Source: Ga0077554 sp046590885 (GTDB lineage Bacteria; Pseudomonadota; Gammaproteobacteria; Ga0077554; Ga007554). From it: a stretch of DNA of 7,213 bases. How positions within the stretch are numbered: position 1 is the first letter of the stretch; each line of letters begins with the position of its first letter. The stretch covers positions 1 through 7,213 of the forward strand of contig JBKJTS010000013.1 in the NCBI GenBank assembly GCA_046590885.1, written 5' to 3'. The notes under the pieces were generated by a model. That model was not told the DNA's origin and ran no database searches. It saw only the letters and a list, made by a program, of their open reading frames with translations. Positions 1 through 5,739 of the stretch are shown one piece after another. The translations under genes were made by a program, and so were the position numbers.

Positions 1-970
1 CACAGGTGTGGATACCCGCGTACAGGTGAATCAGATTCCCGGTGGCATGATCTCCAATCTTGCCAATCAACTGCGTGAACAGGGCGCGCTGAATCGCATG
101 AGCGAGGTGCTGGCAGAAATTCCACAGGTACGTGAAGATCTGGGTTTTCCACCGTTGGTAACGCCCACATCACAAATCGTTGGCACCCAGGCGTTGCTTA
201 ATGTCCTGACAGGAGCACGCTACAAAACCATTACCAATGAAGTGAAATTATATTTGCAGGGTCGTTATGGTAAAACACCGGGACCGGTAAATCCTATGAT
301 ACGTCAGCAGGCGATTGGTAATGAAGAAGCGATTGAGTGCCGTCCTGCAGATTTGCTGAAAGATGAAATGGAATCGTTGCGTCATGAGATTGGTACGCTA
401 GCCACCTGCGAAGAGGATGTATTAAGTTACGCGATGTTTCCGGAAATCGGCCGCGCCTTTCTTGAGCAGCGTGCCACAGGGACGCTGGTGCCCGAACCTT
501 TGGAACTGCCCAATAAAGCGGAGATATTGCAAGGTCATACGCCAGTGGAATTCAACGTAACCATGCACGGCGAAACTTATCACATCAAGGTGACAGGCGG
601 CGGCCACAAGACCCTGAATCGGCGTCCCCTGTATGTTTCAGTGGACGGGGTTCCTGAAGAAATCATTGTAGAAACGCTGCAAGAGCTGGACACCACCCCA
701 GCAGGTGACATTTCCAATGCCACTGCGGTTGGTAGCAAACCCCCGCGGGCGCATGCCCCAGGGCATGTCACCACTTCTATGCCAGGCACCATCGTTGAGG
801 TGTTAGTGAAGATGGGTGATACCGTAAAAGCAGGGGACCCGGTGCTGGTTACTGAGGCCATGAAAATGGAAACCGAAGTGCAGGCACCGATCTCTGGAAA
901 AATCACAGCTGTGCATGTAAAAAAAGGTGATAGCGTGAATCCTGATGAGGCATTAATTGAAATTACCTGA
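1..970 (+). CDS. oadA: Oxaloacetate decarboxylase alpha / pyruvate carboxylase subunit B, C-terminal part (5' end outside window)
   Basis: The open frame enters from the left edge; the first complete codon is at 2, and the GTG at 8 is internal. About 322 residues are visible, roughly the C-terminal half of a family normally near 600 residues. The N-terminal TIM-barrel carboxyltransferase domain is outside. Numbering from the GTG, residues 1 to about 215 are the conserved PYC/OADA carboxylase domain (motifs QIPGGMISNL and LQGRYGKTPGPVN). A linker rich in Ala, Pro and Gly follows. Residues about 250-320 are a biotinyl domain with the EAMKM biotin site; the biotinylated lysine is codon 863-865 (residue 286). 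The family moves a carboxyl group between carboxybiotin and pyruvate/oxaloacetate. Whether this one is the sodium-pump decarboxylase subunit or works with AccC as a two-subunit pyruvate carboxylase cannot be told, because the upstream neighbour is missing. The family call is firm and the symbol is a default. Confidence 0.9.
   Translation, partial: TGVDTRVQVNQIPGGMISNLANQLREQGALNRMSEVLAEIPQVREDLGFPPLVTPTSQIVGTQALLNVLTGARYKTITNEVKLYLQGRYGKTPGPVNPMIRQQAIGNEEAIECRPADLLKDEMESLRHEIGTLATCEEDVLSYAMFPEIGRAFLEQRATGTLVPEPLELPNKAEILQGHTPVEFNVTMHGETYHIKVTGGGHKTLNRRPLYVSVDGVPEEIIVETLQELDTTPAGDISNATAVGSKPPRAHAPGHVTTSMPGTIVEVLVKMGDTVKAGDPVLVTEAMKMETEVQAPISGKITAVHVKKGDSVNPDEALIEIT
944..959 (+). promoter_or_regulatory. 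Ribosome binding site and TTG start deciding the yceF start
   Basis: The frame of yceF has no ATG or GTG before the conserved Maf motif. A GATGAGG at 944-950 lies 6 bases before a TTG at 957-959, a good Shine-Dalgarno distance. This sits inside the last codons of the preceding oadA-like gene, so translation of yceF is probably coupled to it. The start is inferred from this spacing and from the family's N-terminal length. Confidence 0.65.
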
Positions 971-1565
971 ACATAACAGTGCCCATCACCCACAATTGAT
1001 ACTTGCTTCATCTTCTCCGTTTCGGAAAGAATTGTTGCATCGCCTGAGTTTGCCATTTTCCGTGATCGCGCCCCAGGCCGATGAAACACCGTTACCCGGC
1101 GAAAGTGCCGAGCAATTAGTAGCGCGGCTTGCCAGCGTCAAAGCACACGCTATAGCACGACAGCATCCCCATGCTCTCATTATTGGTTCGGATCAGGTAG
1201 CACTGCTGGAAGGTGAGATTATCGGCAAGCCCGGCGATCATCATACGGCGACGAGGCAACTGACTAAAGCATCAGGCAAACGCATGGAATTTCTCACCGG
1301 GCTATGCCTGCTGAACAGCGCTACGCACCGTATGCAGGTCGACGTGATTCCATTTTCTGTGGTGTTTCGCACGCTTAGCGCACCCCAGATTGAGCGTTAT
1401 CTGCATCATGAGCAGCCTTATAACTGTGCAGGTTCGTTCAAATCAGAAGGTTTGGGTATCGCGCTTTTCGACAAGCTGGAAGGCGACGACCCCACGGCAC
1501 TGATCGGACTGCCGTTAATCAGCCTGGTTCGCATGCTTGAACAGGAAAACATGCATGTTATCTAA
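957..1565 (+). CDS. yceF: 7-methyl-GTP pyrophosphatase, Maf/YceF family
   Basis: A 202-residue cytoplasmic nucleotide pyrophosphatase. YceF enzymes hydrolyse m7GTP to m7GMP and pyrophosphate and are thought to keep modified nucleotides out of nucleic acids. The N-terminal Maf loop ILASSSPFRKELL (residues 15-27) is present. The acidic motif reads GSDQ (77-80), with catalytic-type Asp79, instead of the ADT of the dTTP/UTP-specific YhdE branch; this and CAGSFKSEGLG (157-167) and the GLPL motif near 184 mark the YceF subgroup. Length fits E. coli YceF (about 194) with a short N-terminal addition. It starts at TTG 957, overlapping the previous gene by 14 bases, with GAGG 6 bases upstream. The gap to mtgA is 31 bases. 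Subfamily assignment is from memory of E. coli YceF; the family call is very secure. Confidence 0.93.
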   Translation: MKLPEHNSAHHPQLILASSSPFRKELLHRLSLPFSVIAPQADETPLPGESAEQLVARLASVKAHAIARQHPHALIIGSDQVALLEGEIIGKPGDHHTATRQLTKASGKRMEFLTGLCLLNSATHRMQVDVIPFSVVFRTLSAPQIERYLHHEQPYNCAGSFKSEGLGIALFDKLEGDDPTALIGLPLISLVRMLEQENMHVI

Positions 1566-1596
1566 TCTTCTGTATTTCTCTCAAAGCTAAAATCTC

Positions 1597-2496
1597 ATGA
1601 AAAAAATTTCAAAATGGTGGTGGCGCGCCATCACCTTCGTTTTCATCGCCATATTATTTTATCAAGGTTGGCTTTACTGGCAGGTATCGCGCCTTGATAC
1701 GAATAAACCCCAGGACACTTCCATGATGCAGGCGCGCCTTGCAGAAATGGAATCAGCAGGTAAGCCTGCCAGTATCGACTATCGCTGGGTACCCATGAAA
1801 AAAATCTCGCGTTATTTGCAGCGCGCCATTATTGCCTCTGAAGATGCCACTTTTTACAGTCATGAAGGTTTTGACTGGGAGGGAATCAAAGTCGCCGCCG
1901 AGAAAAATATCAAAAAAGGAAAAATTGTGGCCGGTGGCAGCACCATCAGCCAGCAACTCGCTAAAAATCTTTTTCTGTCTACACAACGCACGCCGTGGCG
2001 CAAAGCAGAGGAAGCTATTATCACTGTGATGCTGGAAAACAGCCTCAGCAAGCAACGCATTTTTGAAATCTATTTGAATGTGATCGAATGGGGCGATGGC
2101 GTGTTTGGCGCGGAAGCAGCTGCGCGCCATTATTTCAAAAAATCCGCCGCCAGCCTCACGCCACGCGAGGCGGCCTGGTTAGCGGCTATTGTACCTAACC
2201 CCCGGTATTACGACACGCACCGCAGTCACCGCCGCGCCGCGCGTAAAACCAAAATTATTCTAGCGCGTATGGCGGTGCGTTATGGCCGCGACTTCAATGC
2301 CGCGCCGCGCGTGGTCGAAGCACCCGCAACCCCTGCACCAGAGCTTACCTTGCCAACGGAGCCCGAGTCATCTTCAGATACCAACGCACAGGCCGATACG
2401 ATAACACAAGAAAGCCAGACTCCACCTGCGGAAGAGGAGCCAAACCCTGAGCCAGTGGACGCAACCACCATAGAAACTATCAACCCACCTGAATGA
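1597..2496 (+). CDS. mtgA: Monofunctional biosynthetic peptidoglycan transglycosylase with an acidic Pro/Glu-rich C-terminal tail
   Basis: A GT51 glycosyltransferase that polymerises lipid II into glycan strands at the outer face of the inner membrane. A single N-terminal membrane anchor (residues about 10-29, after the basic MKKISKWWWR) is followed by the GT51 domain. Conserved motifs in order: EDATFYSHEG with catalytic-type Glu82 (82-91), GGSTISQQLAKN (113-124), RKAEEAI (135-141), IYLNVIEWGDGVFG (158-171) and LTPREAAWLAAIVPNP (187-202). No transpeptidase domain follows, so it is MtgA rather than a class A PBP. Oddity: E. coli MtgA is about 240 residues, this protein is 299; residues about 233-299 form a low-complexity tail rich in Pro, Glu, Thr and Ala. 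An in-frame TAA 9 bases upstream makes ATG 1597 the first usable ATG; the Shine-Dalgarno is weak. The next gene begins 19 bases after the stop. Confidence 0.94.
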   Translation: MKKISKWWWRAITFVFIAILFYQGWLYWQVSRLDTNKPQDTSMMQARLAEMESAGKPASIDYRWVPMKKISRYLQRAIIASEDATFYSHEGFDWEGIKVAAEKNIKKGKIVAGGSTISQQLAKNLFLSTQRTPWRKAEEAIITVMLENSLSKQRIFEIYLNVIEWGDGVFGAEAAARHYFKKSAASLTPREAAWLAAIVPNPRYYDTHRSHRRAARKTKIILARMAVRYGRDFNAAPRVVEAPATPAPELTLPTEPESSSDTNAQADTITQESQTPPAEEEPNPEPVDATTIETINPPE

Positions 2497-2515
2497 AGAC
2501 AAGGAAATTAGTACC

Positions 2516-3094
2516 ATGCAATACAACCAGATGACACGATGGCTACATGCCGGCATCGCACTGGGTGTGAGTTCACAATTAATTGTGAGCCTGATCATGG
2601 AAGAGCCTAAACCCGGCCGCCCCTTTACGGGGCTGGGTGCTGCCGCATTTGAAGTGCATGAAGCCACCGGCATGTTCGTCACCGCACTGCTATTATTGCA
2701 TTGGCTGGCATTATTCACCGGCCATATCCCACTTGGATTGGGCCATTTATTTCCCTGGTTTTCCAAGCAGCGACTTTGTGCCGTTATCGGCGACGCCAGA
2801 TCACAATGGACAAAGCGCCGCCTCAATGACACGCAGAAGGGCAGCGCGCTTGCCGGTGCGGTGCATGGCCTGGGATTATTAGTCACCACTCTTATGGCAA
2901 TGACTGGCGCGACACTTTTTTTTGGCATGGCAGAAAATGGCGCAATGTCGCCGCTGGTCAAAGACATCAAGGAAGTACACGAATTTACATCGAACCTGTT
3001 ATGGGCTTATATGATTGGCCATGTCGGCGTAGCGGTGTTGCACCAATGGCTGGGGCATCGCACGTTGACAGAAATGTTTAAGCTGGGGAAATAA
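2516..3094 (+). CDS. Cytochrome b561-like membrane protein (cytochrome b/b6 domain)
   Basis: A 192-residue integral membrane protein resembling the bacterial di-haem cytochrome b561 / Ni-Fe hydrogenase cytochrome b family, which passes electrons between quinol and a partner. Four hydrophobic segments are visible at about 10-28, 48-66, 113-137 and 155-178. Histidines suited to haem ligation sit in or near them: His11 (RWLHAG), His48 (EVHEATG), His62 (LLLHW), His117 (AVHGLG), His155 (EVHEF), His169 and His176. The RWLHAG opening and the final GHxGxAxLHQ pattern are family-typical. Segments 2 and 3 are joined by a cytoplasmic-looking basic loop (about 95-108). AAGGA lies upstream of ATG 2516 with a rather long gap. 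It follows mtgA by 19 bases and may be co-transcribed, without an obvious functional link. The electron acceptor is unknown. Confidence 0.82.
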   Translation: MQYNQMTRWLHAGIALGVSSQLIVSLIMEEPKPGRPFTGLGAAAFEVHEATGMFVTALLLLHWLALFTGHIPLGLGHLFPWFSKQRLCAVIGDARSQWTKRRLNDTQKGSALAGAVHGLGLLVTTLMAMTGATLFFGMAENGAMSPLVKDIKEVHEFTSNLLWAYMIGHVGVAVLHQWLGHRTLTEMFKLGK

Positions 3095-3105
3095 CGCTGT
3101 ACGAC

Positions 3106-3137
3106 CCGGCGCGTATCATTCTCCGCTACCGCGCCGG
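3106..3137. terminator. GC-rich hairpin between convergent genes (weak bidirectional terminator candidate)
   Basis: CCGGCGCG at 3106-3113 pairs perfectly with CGCGCCGG at 3130-3137 around a 16-base loop. It starts 11 bases after the cytochrome stop and covers the last codons of the convergent desaturase. There is no T-run on either side, so an intrinsic terminator is only a possibility. Confidence 0.3.
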
Positions 3138-3958
3138 TTGATCGGGGATTCACCCATTTTGCCGACGAACGGCAACGCCAGCATCCACGGCAGCGTGAGC
3201 CGTCTGGGATCACGAAACTGCACAAGCCCGATGGTCATGCCCTCATGTCCCTGCTCCGGCTGGGCGCGATAGGTGCCAAATAACCTGTCCCACCACGGCA
3301 GGTTGAAACCAAAGTTGCTGTTGGTCTCGCGCACAATCACCGAGTGATGCAAGCGGTGCATGTCGGGCGTGACGACGAAGCACCGTAATACCTTGTCAAT
3401 CGCCACCGGAATGCGCCAGTTGCTGTGATTGAACATCGCCGTCGCATTCAATAACACTTCAAATATTAACACCGCCAATATTGATGGTCCAAGCACGCTT
3501 ATCGCTGCCAGCTTGAGCAGCATCGACACAATGATCTCGCCAGGATGAAAACGCGCGCCAGTGGTTACGTCAAAATCCAGATCTGCGTGGTGCATCATGT
3601 GCAGGCGCCACAGCAGCGGGACGGCATGGAACATCACATGCTGAAGATAAATAATGAAATCCAGCACCACCACGGCTATCACCACCGCCAGCCAGCCAGG
3701 GATATCAACATTATTCAGCACCCCCCAGCCACGCTCTTCAGCCAGCAAAGCCATGCCCACCGCCGCCATGGGAAACAGCGCACGCACCGCCACAGTGTTG
3801 ATAAACACAATGCCCAGGTTGCCGAACCAGCGCACACCCTTGGAGGTAGTCAGGACGCGGCGCGGCGACAGCATCTCTGCCACGGCCACCAGGATAAAAA
3901 CACCCAGGAAAACCCCTAACCGAATCGCCATTTCGTGGTTCATTACAAACTCATTCAT
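3116..3958 (-). CDS. Sterol desaturase / fatty acid hydroxylase family membrane protein
   Basis: A 280-residue integral membrane di-iron oxygenase-type protein (fatty acid hydroxylase superfamily). The histidine clusters that bind the two irons are all present; from the chosen start they are HVMFH (107-111), HMMHH (120-124), His138 (RFHPGE), His178 (FNHSN) and HRLHH (201-205), followed by the typical NFGFNLPWWDRLFGTY (216-231). Hydrophobic stretches at about 12-28, 50-72, 88-106 and 143-170 fit a multi-pass protein. The substrate is unknown: a sterol, hopanoid, fatty acid or carotenoid cannot be told apart from sequence. I chose ATG 3958 because AAGGG lies about 5 bases before it; an ATG 22 codons upstream (4024) keeps the frame open but has no clear Shine-Dalgarno and gives an atypical N-terminus. 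The start overlaps the TGA of the small upstream ORF (ATGA). It is convergent with the cytochrome gene. Confidence 0.88.
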   Translation of the reverse strand: MNEFVMNHEMAIRLGVFLGVFILVAVAEMLSPRRVLTTSKGVRWFGNLGIVFINTVAVRALFPMAAVGMALLAEERGWGVLNNVDIPGWLAVVIAVVVLDFIIYLQHVMFHAVPLLWRLHMMHHADLDFDVTTGARFHPGEIIVSMLLKLAAISVLGPSILAVLIFEVLLNATAMFNHSNWRIPVAIDKVLRCFVVTPDMHRLHHSVIVRETNSNFGFNLPWWDRLFGTYRAQPEQGHEGMTIGLVQFRDPRRLTLPWMLALPFVGKMGESPINRRGSGE

Positions 3959-4128
3959 AGTGCCCTTGGCAAAACTATTTTCAAAATGGGCAACCCGCAC
4001 AAAGGCAAGAGTATCGCCAGGCATAGCGCATGCCCGATGTTATGCTCCACCGGATTGCCCTGCGCGTAGCCGCTCCTGCTGAGCAACAGCGCTTCGATGC
4101 CGTTTTCAAAATCCCATTTGCTATGCAC
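3955..4128 (-). pseudogene. Small ORF resembling the N-terminus of type I restriction HsdR subunits (probable remnant)
   Basis: GTG 4128 opens a 57-codon frame ending at TGA 3955-3957, preceded by GGGGAG five bases upstream, so it could be translated. An in-frame TAA lies eight codons upstream of the GTG. Residues about 6-40 read FENGIEALLL, then SGYAQGNP, then HALCLAILL. From memory this follows the opening of HsdR proteins (F-E-x-x-I-E, then G-Y-x-x-G-x-P, then a short acidic-aromatic stretch and A-L-x-L). The remaining roughly 17 residues look unrelated, and the roughly 1000-residue rest of HsdR is absent. The stop overlaps the start of the sterol desaturase gene, which may simply be where foreign DNA joined it. 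The similarity is partial and untested; a small unrelated protein is the alternative. Confidence 0.35.
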
Positions 4129-4403
4129 CCGGACTCCCCATGTGCGTTACAATCTGTGATTTAACGATGCTCGATTCTTCTCGCATGCCAAATCCAACGA
4201 ATTGGCCAATGTTCGCAGGCGCATGTCTCTTGTCCACAATCGCGCCGAACCATCCAGTGTCACCCAGCCGCGCCAGTCGCCGGGTGCTTCGCGCTCGATC
4301 AAGGCGCGCAGCCCCTCACGGACCAAGACGGCCTTTTCATTCAGGCCGGTAATGCGTTGGGTTCATCCAGCAATTGGTCATCGATATTCAGCGTCGTGCG
4401 CAT
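4121..4403 (-). pseudogene. vapB: VapB-family antitoxin, broken by two frameshifts
   Basis: Reading leftward from ATG 4403 gives MRTTLNIDDQLLDE, the classic VapB ribbon-helix-helix opening. The frame then stops after 20 codons (TGA 4341-4343). Shifting frame at about 4361 continues with ITGLNEKAVLVREGL, and shifting again at about 4284 gives RRLARLG, together the whole VapB core (4262-4403). Each shift is explained by one missing base: the + strand has GGG followed by T at 4359-4362 and 4282-4285 where a C is expected. VapB antitoxins bind VapC PIN-domain RNases and repress their own promoter. A Shine-Dalgarno GAGGTG lies 7 bases before the ATG. After the core, an open stretch to TAG 4121-4123 has no VapB or VapC likeness, so no toxin gene remains. 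The identity is secure; real decay versus sequencing error is open. Confidence 0.8.
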
Positions 4404-4428
4404 GATGAAACACCTCATTAGTCACAAT

Positions 4429-4456
4429 ATACATCAATTAATACATCGTTTGATGT
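4429..4456. promoter_or_regulatory. Repeat cluster upstream of vapB, candidate autoregulatory operator
   Basis: ATACATC occurs twice in direct orientation (4429-4435 and 4441-4447, exactly 12 bases apart), and ACATCAA at 4431-4437 forms an inverted repeat with TTGATGT at 4450-4456. The cluster lies 26-53 bases before the vapB ATG in AT-rich DNA. VapB proteins commonly bind such repeats over their own promoter, so an operator is a reasonable inference. No good -35/-10 pair was identified. Confidence 0.45.
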
Positions 4457-4512
4457 CCTTTGTCCTGCCATTATAAACGGCTCCAAAAATGAGGGCTTAG
4501 GCACTGCACAAG

Positions 4513-4793
4513 GTGAGAGCGGTCCAGCTCGTGTTGTCACGCTCGGCCACCGAAGAATTCGCTGCCAACTGCCCGACGCCATCAACATTCCGCTGGAAGA
4601 GCTGGAACAGCACCTCGATCACCTGCCCTGCCACCACGAGATCATCGCCTATTGCCGCGGACCGTATTGCATACTCGCCTTCTAAGCCGTCTCCCGGCTA
4701 CGCGCCATGGGGCTACACAGCGCGGCGGCTTGAAATTGGCTTCCGGAGTGGAAGAGCGCGGGGTTGCCAGTGGAGCCAGCGGGTAACAGTTAG
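4513..4793 (+). pseudogene. Decayed rhodanese domain of an ArsR/rhodanese-type protein
   Basis: The + strand encodes scattered but clear rhodanese motifs in changing frames. First comes EEFAA at about 4550-4566. After a shift near 4567 comes LPDAINIPLEELEQHL, then EIIAYCRGPYC with the catalytic-type cysteine at 4653-4655. A nonsense TAA at 4683-4685 replaces an expected Glu codon, and then comes SRLRAMGL. An apparent one-base insertion near 4715 leads to RRLEIGF, and a one-base loss near 4742 restores PEWKSAGLPVEPAGN, ending at TAG 4791-4793. The YCRGPYC loop and the PEWKSAGLPVE end are typical of rhodanese domains fused to ArsR-type DNA-binding regulators. No winged-helix part is recognisable upstream, so the gene is also truncated. 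With at least four lesions it cannot be functional. The fusion parent is inferred from memory; a stand-alone rhodanese is the alternative. Confidence 0.72.
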
Positions 4794-4954
4794 AGGAAAC
4801 GGCACTATTGCGTAAAAGCGCACGGTGTATACCGTAACATTTCACCAGAACTTTCGCGCGGACTTGTTCCAACGTTTAGGAGAGTTTTGCGTGGCAGGCA
4901 TATATCTTTGAAATAGGGTGCTAAAAATGGATAACAATACCCAGTAAAACCAGC

Positions 4955-4983
4955 TTGAATTGATTTCAAATGAAGCTTATAGT
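4955..4983 (+). promoter_or_regulatory. Sigma70-like promoter for the peptidase/Abi pair
   Basis: TTGAAT at 4955-4960 and TATAGT at 4978-4983 are separated by exactly 17 bases, each close to the sigma70 consensus. Transcription would start near 4990, giving a leader of about 78 bases before the ATG at 5068. A TTGAA/TTCAA inverted repeat (4955-4959, 4965-4969) overlaps the -35 and could be an operator, which is weak inference. Confidence 0.55.
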
Positions 4984-5042
4984 CAGATTCAATCTTATAC
5001 ACCGCCCTGATGAAATCTTAGGTATTTTATTGGTGTCTACTT

Positions 5043-5060
5043 CTAGTTGGGCAACTAGGG
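5043..5060 (+). promoter_or_regulatory. Hairpin abutting the ribosome binding site of the peptidase gene
   Basis: CTAGTT (5043-5048) pairs perfectly with AACTAG (5053-5058) around GGGC, and two outer wobble pairs (T-G) are possible. The likely Shine-Dalgarno AGGG (5057-5060) begins inside the 3' arm and lies 7 bases before the ATG at 5068. Folding would partly hide the ribosome site, so expression may be damped. This is inferred from pairing only. Confidence 0.35.
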
Positions 5061-5067
5061 AAATTGT

Positions 5068-5739
5068 ATGAATATTTTGGTTACCGGATTTGAATCTAAT
5101 GATGAGGGTTTGAACGCATCGAAAATACTTGTTGAATCCATGCGAGATGACTTGCCAGAATTTATTTCCGGCATCCGCGAAATATTGCATTTTGAGGTTA
5201 TCCCACCGAGTACATACGCACTTCAAACCAACCTTTTAAAAGCATTATCCAAACACAAACCCACTTATTGTTTATTCACGGGACAAGCTCCAGGAAGAAA
5301 CAAAATTACATTTGAACGGTTAGCGACTAACCTCAAAGATTTCGGCTCACCTGATGGTGAAGGAAAGCAACCACATGGTGAATTTATCGAGAAAGATGGC
5401 CCTGCCGCTTACTGGAGCAATTTACCAAATCAAGAATCTCTCATTAATAATCTTAATGAAAATGGCATTCCCGCCGCATCATCCAATCACGGCGGCAACC
5501 ATCTCTGTAATCAGGTTCTTTACCATGCGCTCCATCATGCAAAGGTAACGAATTCAAACTTAATGTGTGGCTTCATGCACATCCCTCCATTGCCTGTTCA
5601 GGCGCAGAAACAGTGGCTAGGTACACCGTTTATTCCGCTAAGTATGGCACGTGAGGCATTGGCTTTAGTACTTGTTGATTTAGCCGCCGAGTTGCCCAAG
5701 CCTGCATTCAAGCGCGACGCGCTAAAGCGCGTCCCCTAA
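5068..5739 (+). CDS. Pyroglutamyl-peptidase I (peptidase C15) family protein, divergent
   Basis: A 223-residue cytoplasmic protein of the C15 cysteine peptidase family, whose members remove N-terminal pyroglutamate from peptides. It opens with MNILVTGFE as in Pcp, and the catalytic set is at family-like spacing: Glu83 (ITFERLATN), Cys147 (NHLCNQVLY) and His171 (GFMHIPPLP). TGQAPGR (71-77) matches the conserved G-x-A-x-G-R loop. Differences: the PFGG that normally follows TGFE, part of the substrate pocket, is ESNDEG here, and the loop before the cysteine reads SSNHGGNHLCN instead of the usual S-N-x-A-G-T-x-x-C-N. Substrate choice may therefore differ. The C-terminal tail is basic (KRDALKRVP) and is encoded by a hairpin. 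Sampled blocks are 33-43% GC. It starts at ATG 5068 with AGGG upstream, and its TAA overlaps the next ATG, so the two are one operon. Housekeeping Pcp is the alternative, but context and divergence argue against it. Confidence 0.8.
   Translation: MNILVTGFESNDEGLNASKILVESMRDDLPEFISGIREILHFEVIPPSTYALQTNLLKALSKHKPTYCLFTGQAPGRNKITFERLATNLKDFGSPDGEGKQPHGEFIEKDGPAAYWSNLPNQESLINNLNENGIPAASSNHGGNHLCNQVLYHALHHAKVTNSNLMCGFMHIPPLPVQAQKQWLGTPFIPLSMAREALALVLVDLAAELPKPAFKRDALKRVP
5716..5733 (+). promoter_or_regulatory. Perfect hairpin just before the overlapping stop/start of the two-gene unit
   Basis: GACGCGC (5716-5722) pairs fully with GCGCGTC (5727-5733) around TAAA. It lies in the last codons of the peptidase gene, 5 bases before the AbiGi-like ATG (5739), where no Shine-Dalgarno is visible. 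Such a structure would block independent initiation and make translation of the second gene depend on ribosomes finishing the first. The structure is seen; the role is inferred. Confidence 0.45.

Larger units (their letters stand above)
4794..5067. other. AT-rich non-coding leader without a recognisable gene
   Basis: I find no convincing gene on either strand. The block 4921-4980 is 30% GC by hand count, against about 57% in a block of yceF (1081-1140). It contains a short ACGGT/ACCGT inverted repeat (4822-4835), the promoter candidate at 4955-4983 and the hairpin before the peptidase gene. The GC drop suggests acquired DNA. Confidence 0.6.

Noticed and set aside
8..10. GTG as the start of the oadA-like gene
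   Set aside because: The frame is open to the left edge, and the residues there align with the middle of the family, so this is an internal valine codon.
2374..2970. A 198-codon - strand open frame
   Set aside because: Antisense to the mtgA tail and the cytochrome gene, both supported by family motifs; the antisense protein shows none.
4022..4024. Upstream ATG as the start of the sterol desaturase
   Set aside because: No clear Shine-Dalgarno, and the extra 22 residues belong to a region better explained by the overlapping small ORF; ATG 3958 has AAGGG at good spacing.
4140..4405. Two + strand open frames opposite vapB
   Set aside because: No recognisable motifs; they are antisense to the clear VapB core.
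4513..4815. A 100-codon + strand open frame as a real gene
   Set aside because: It only follows the rhodanese motifs for its first part (EEFAA); the conserved motifs then move to another frame, so it is a by-product of the decayed gene.
4822..4835. ACGGT/ACCGT inverted repeat as operator or terminator
   Set aside because: Only 5 base pairs with no T-run and no clear gene to serve; expected by chance in a region this size.
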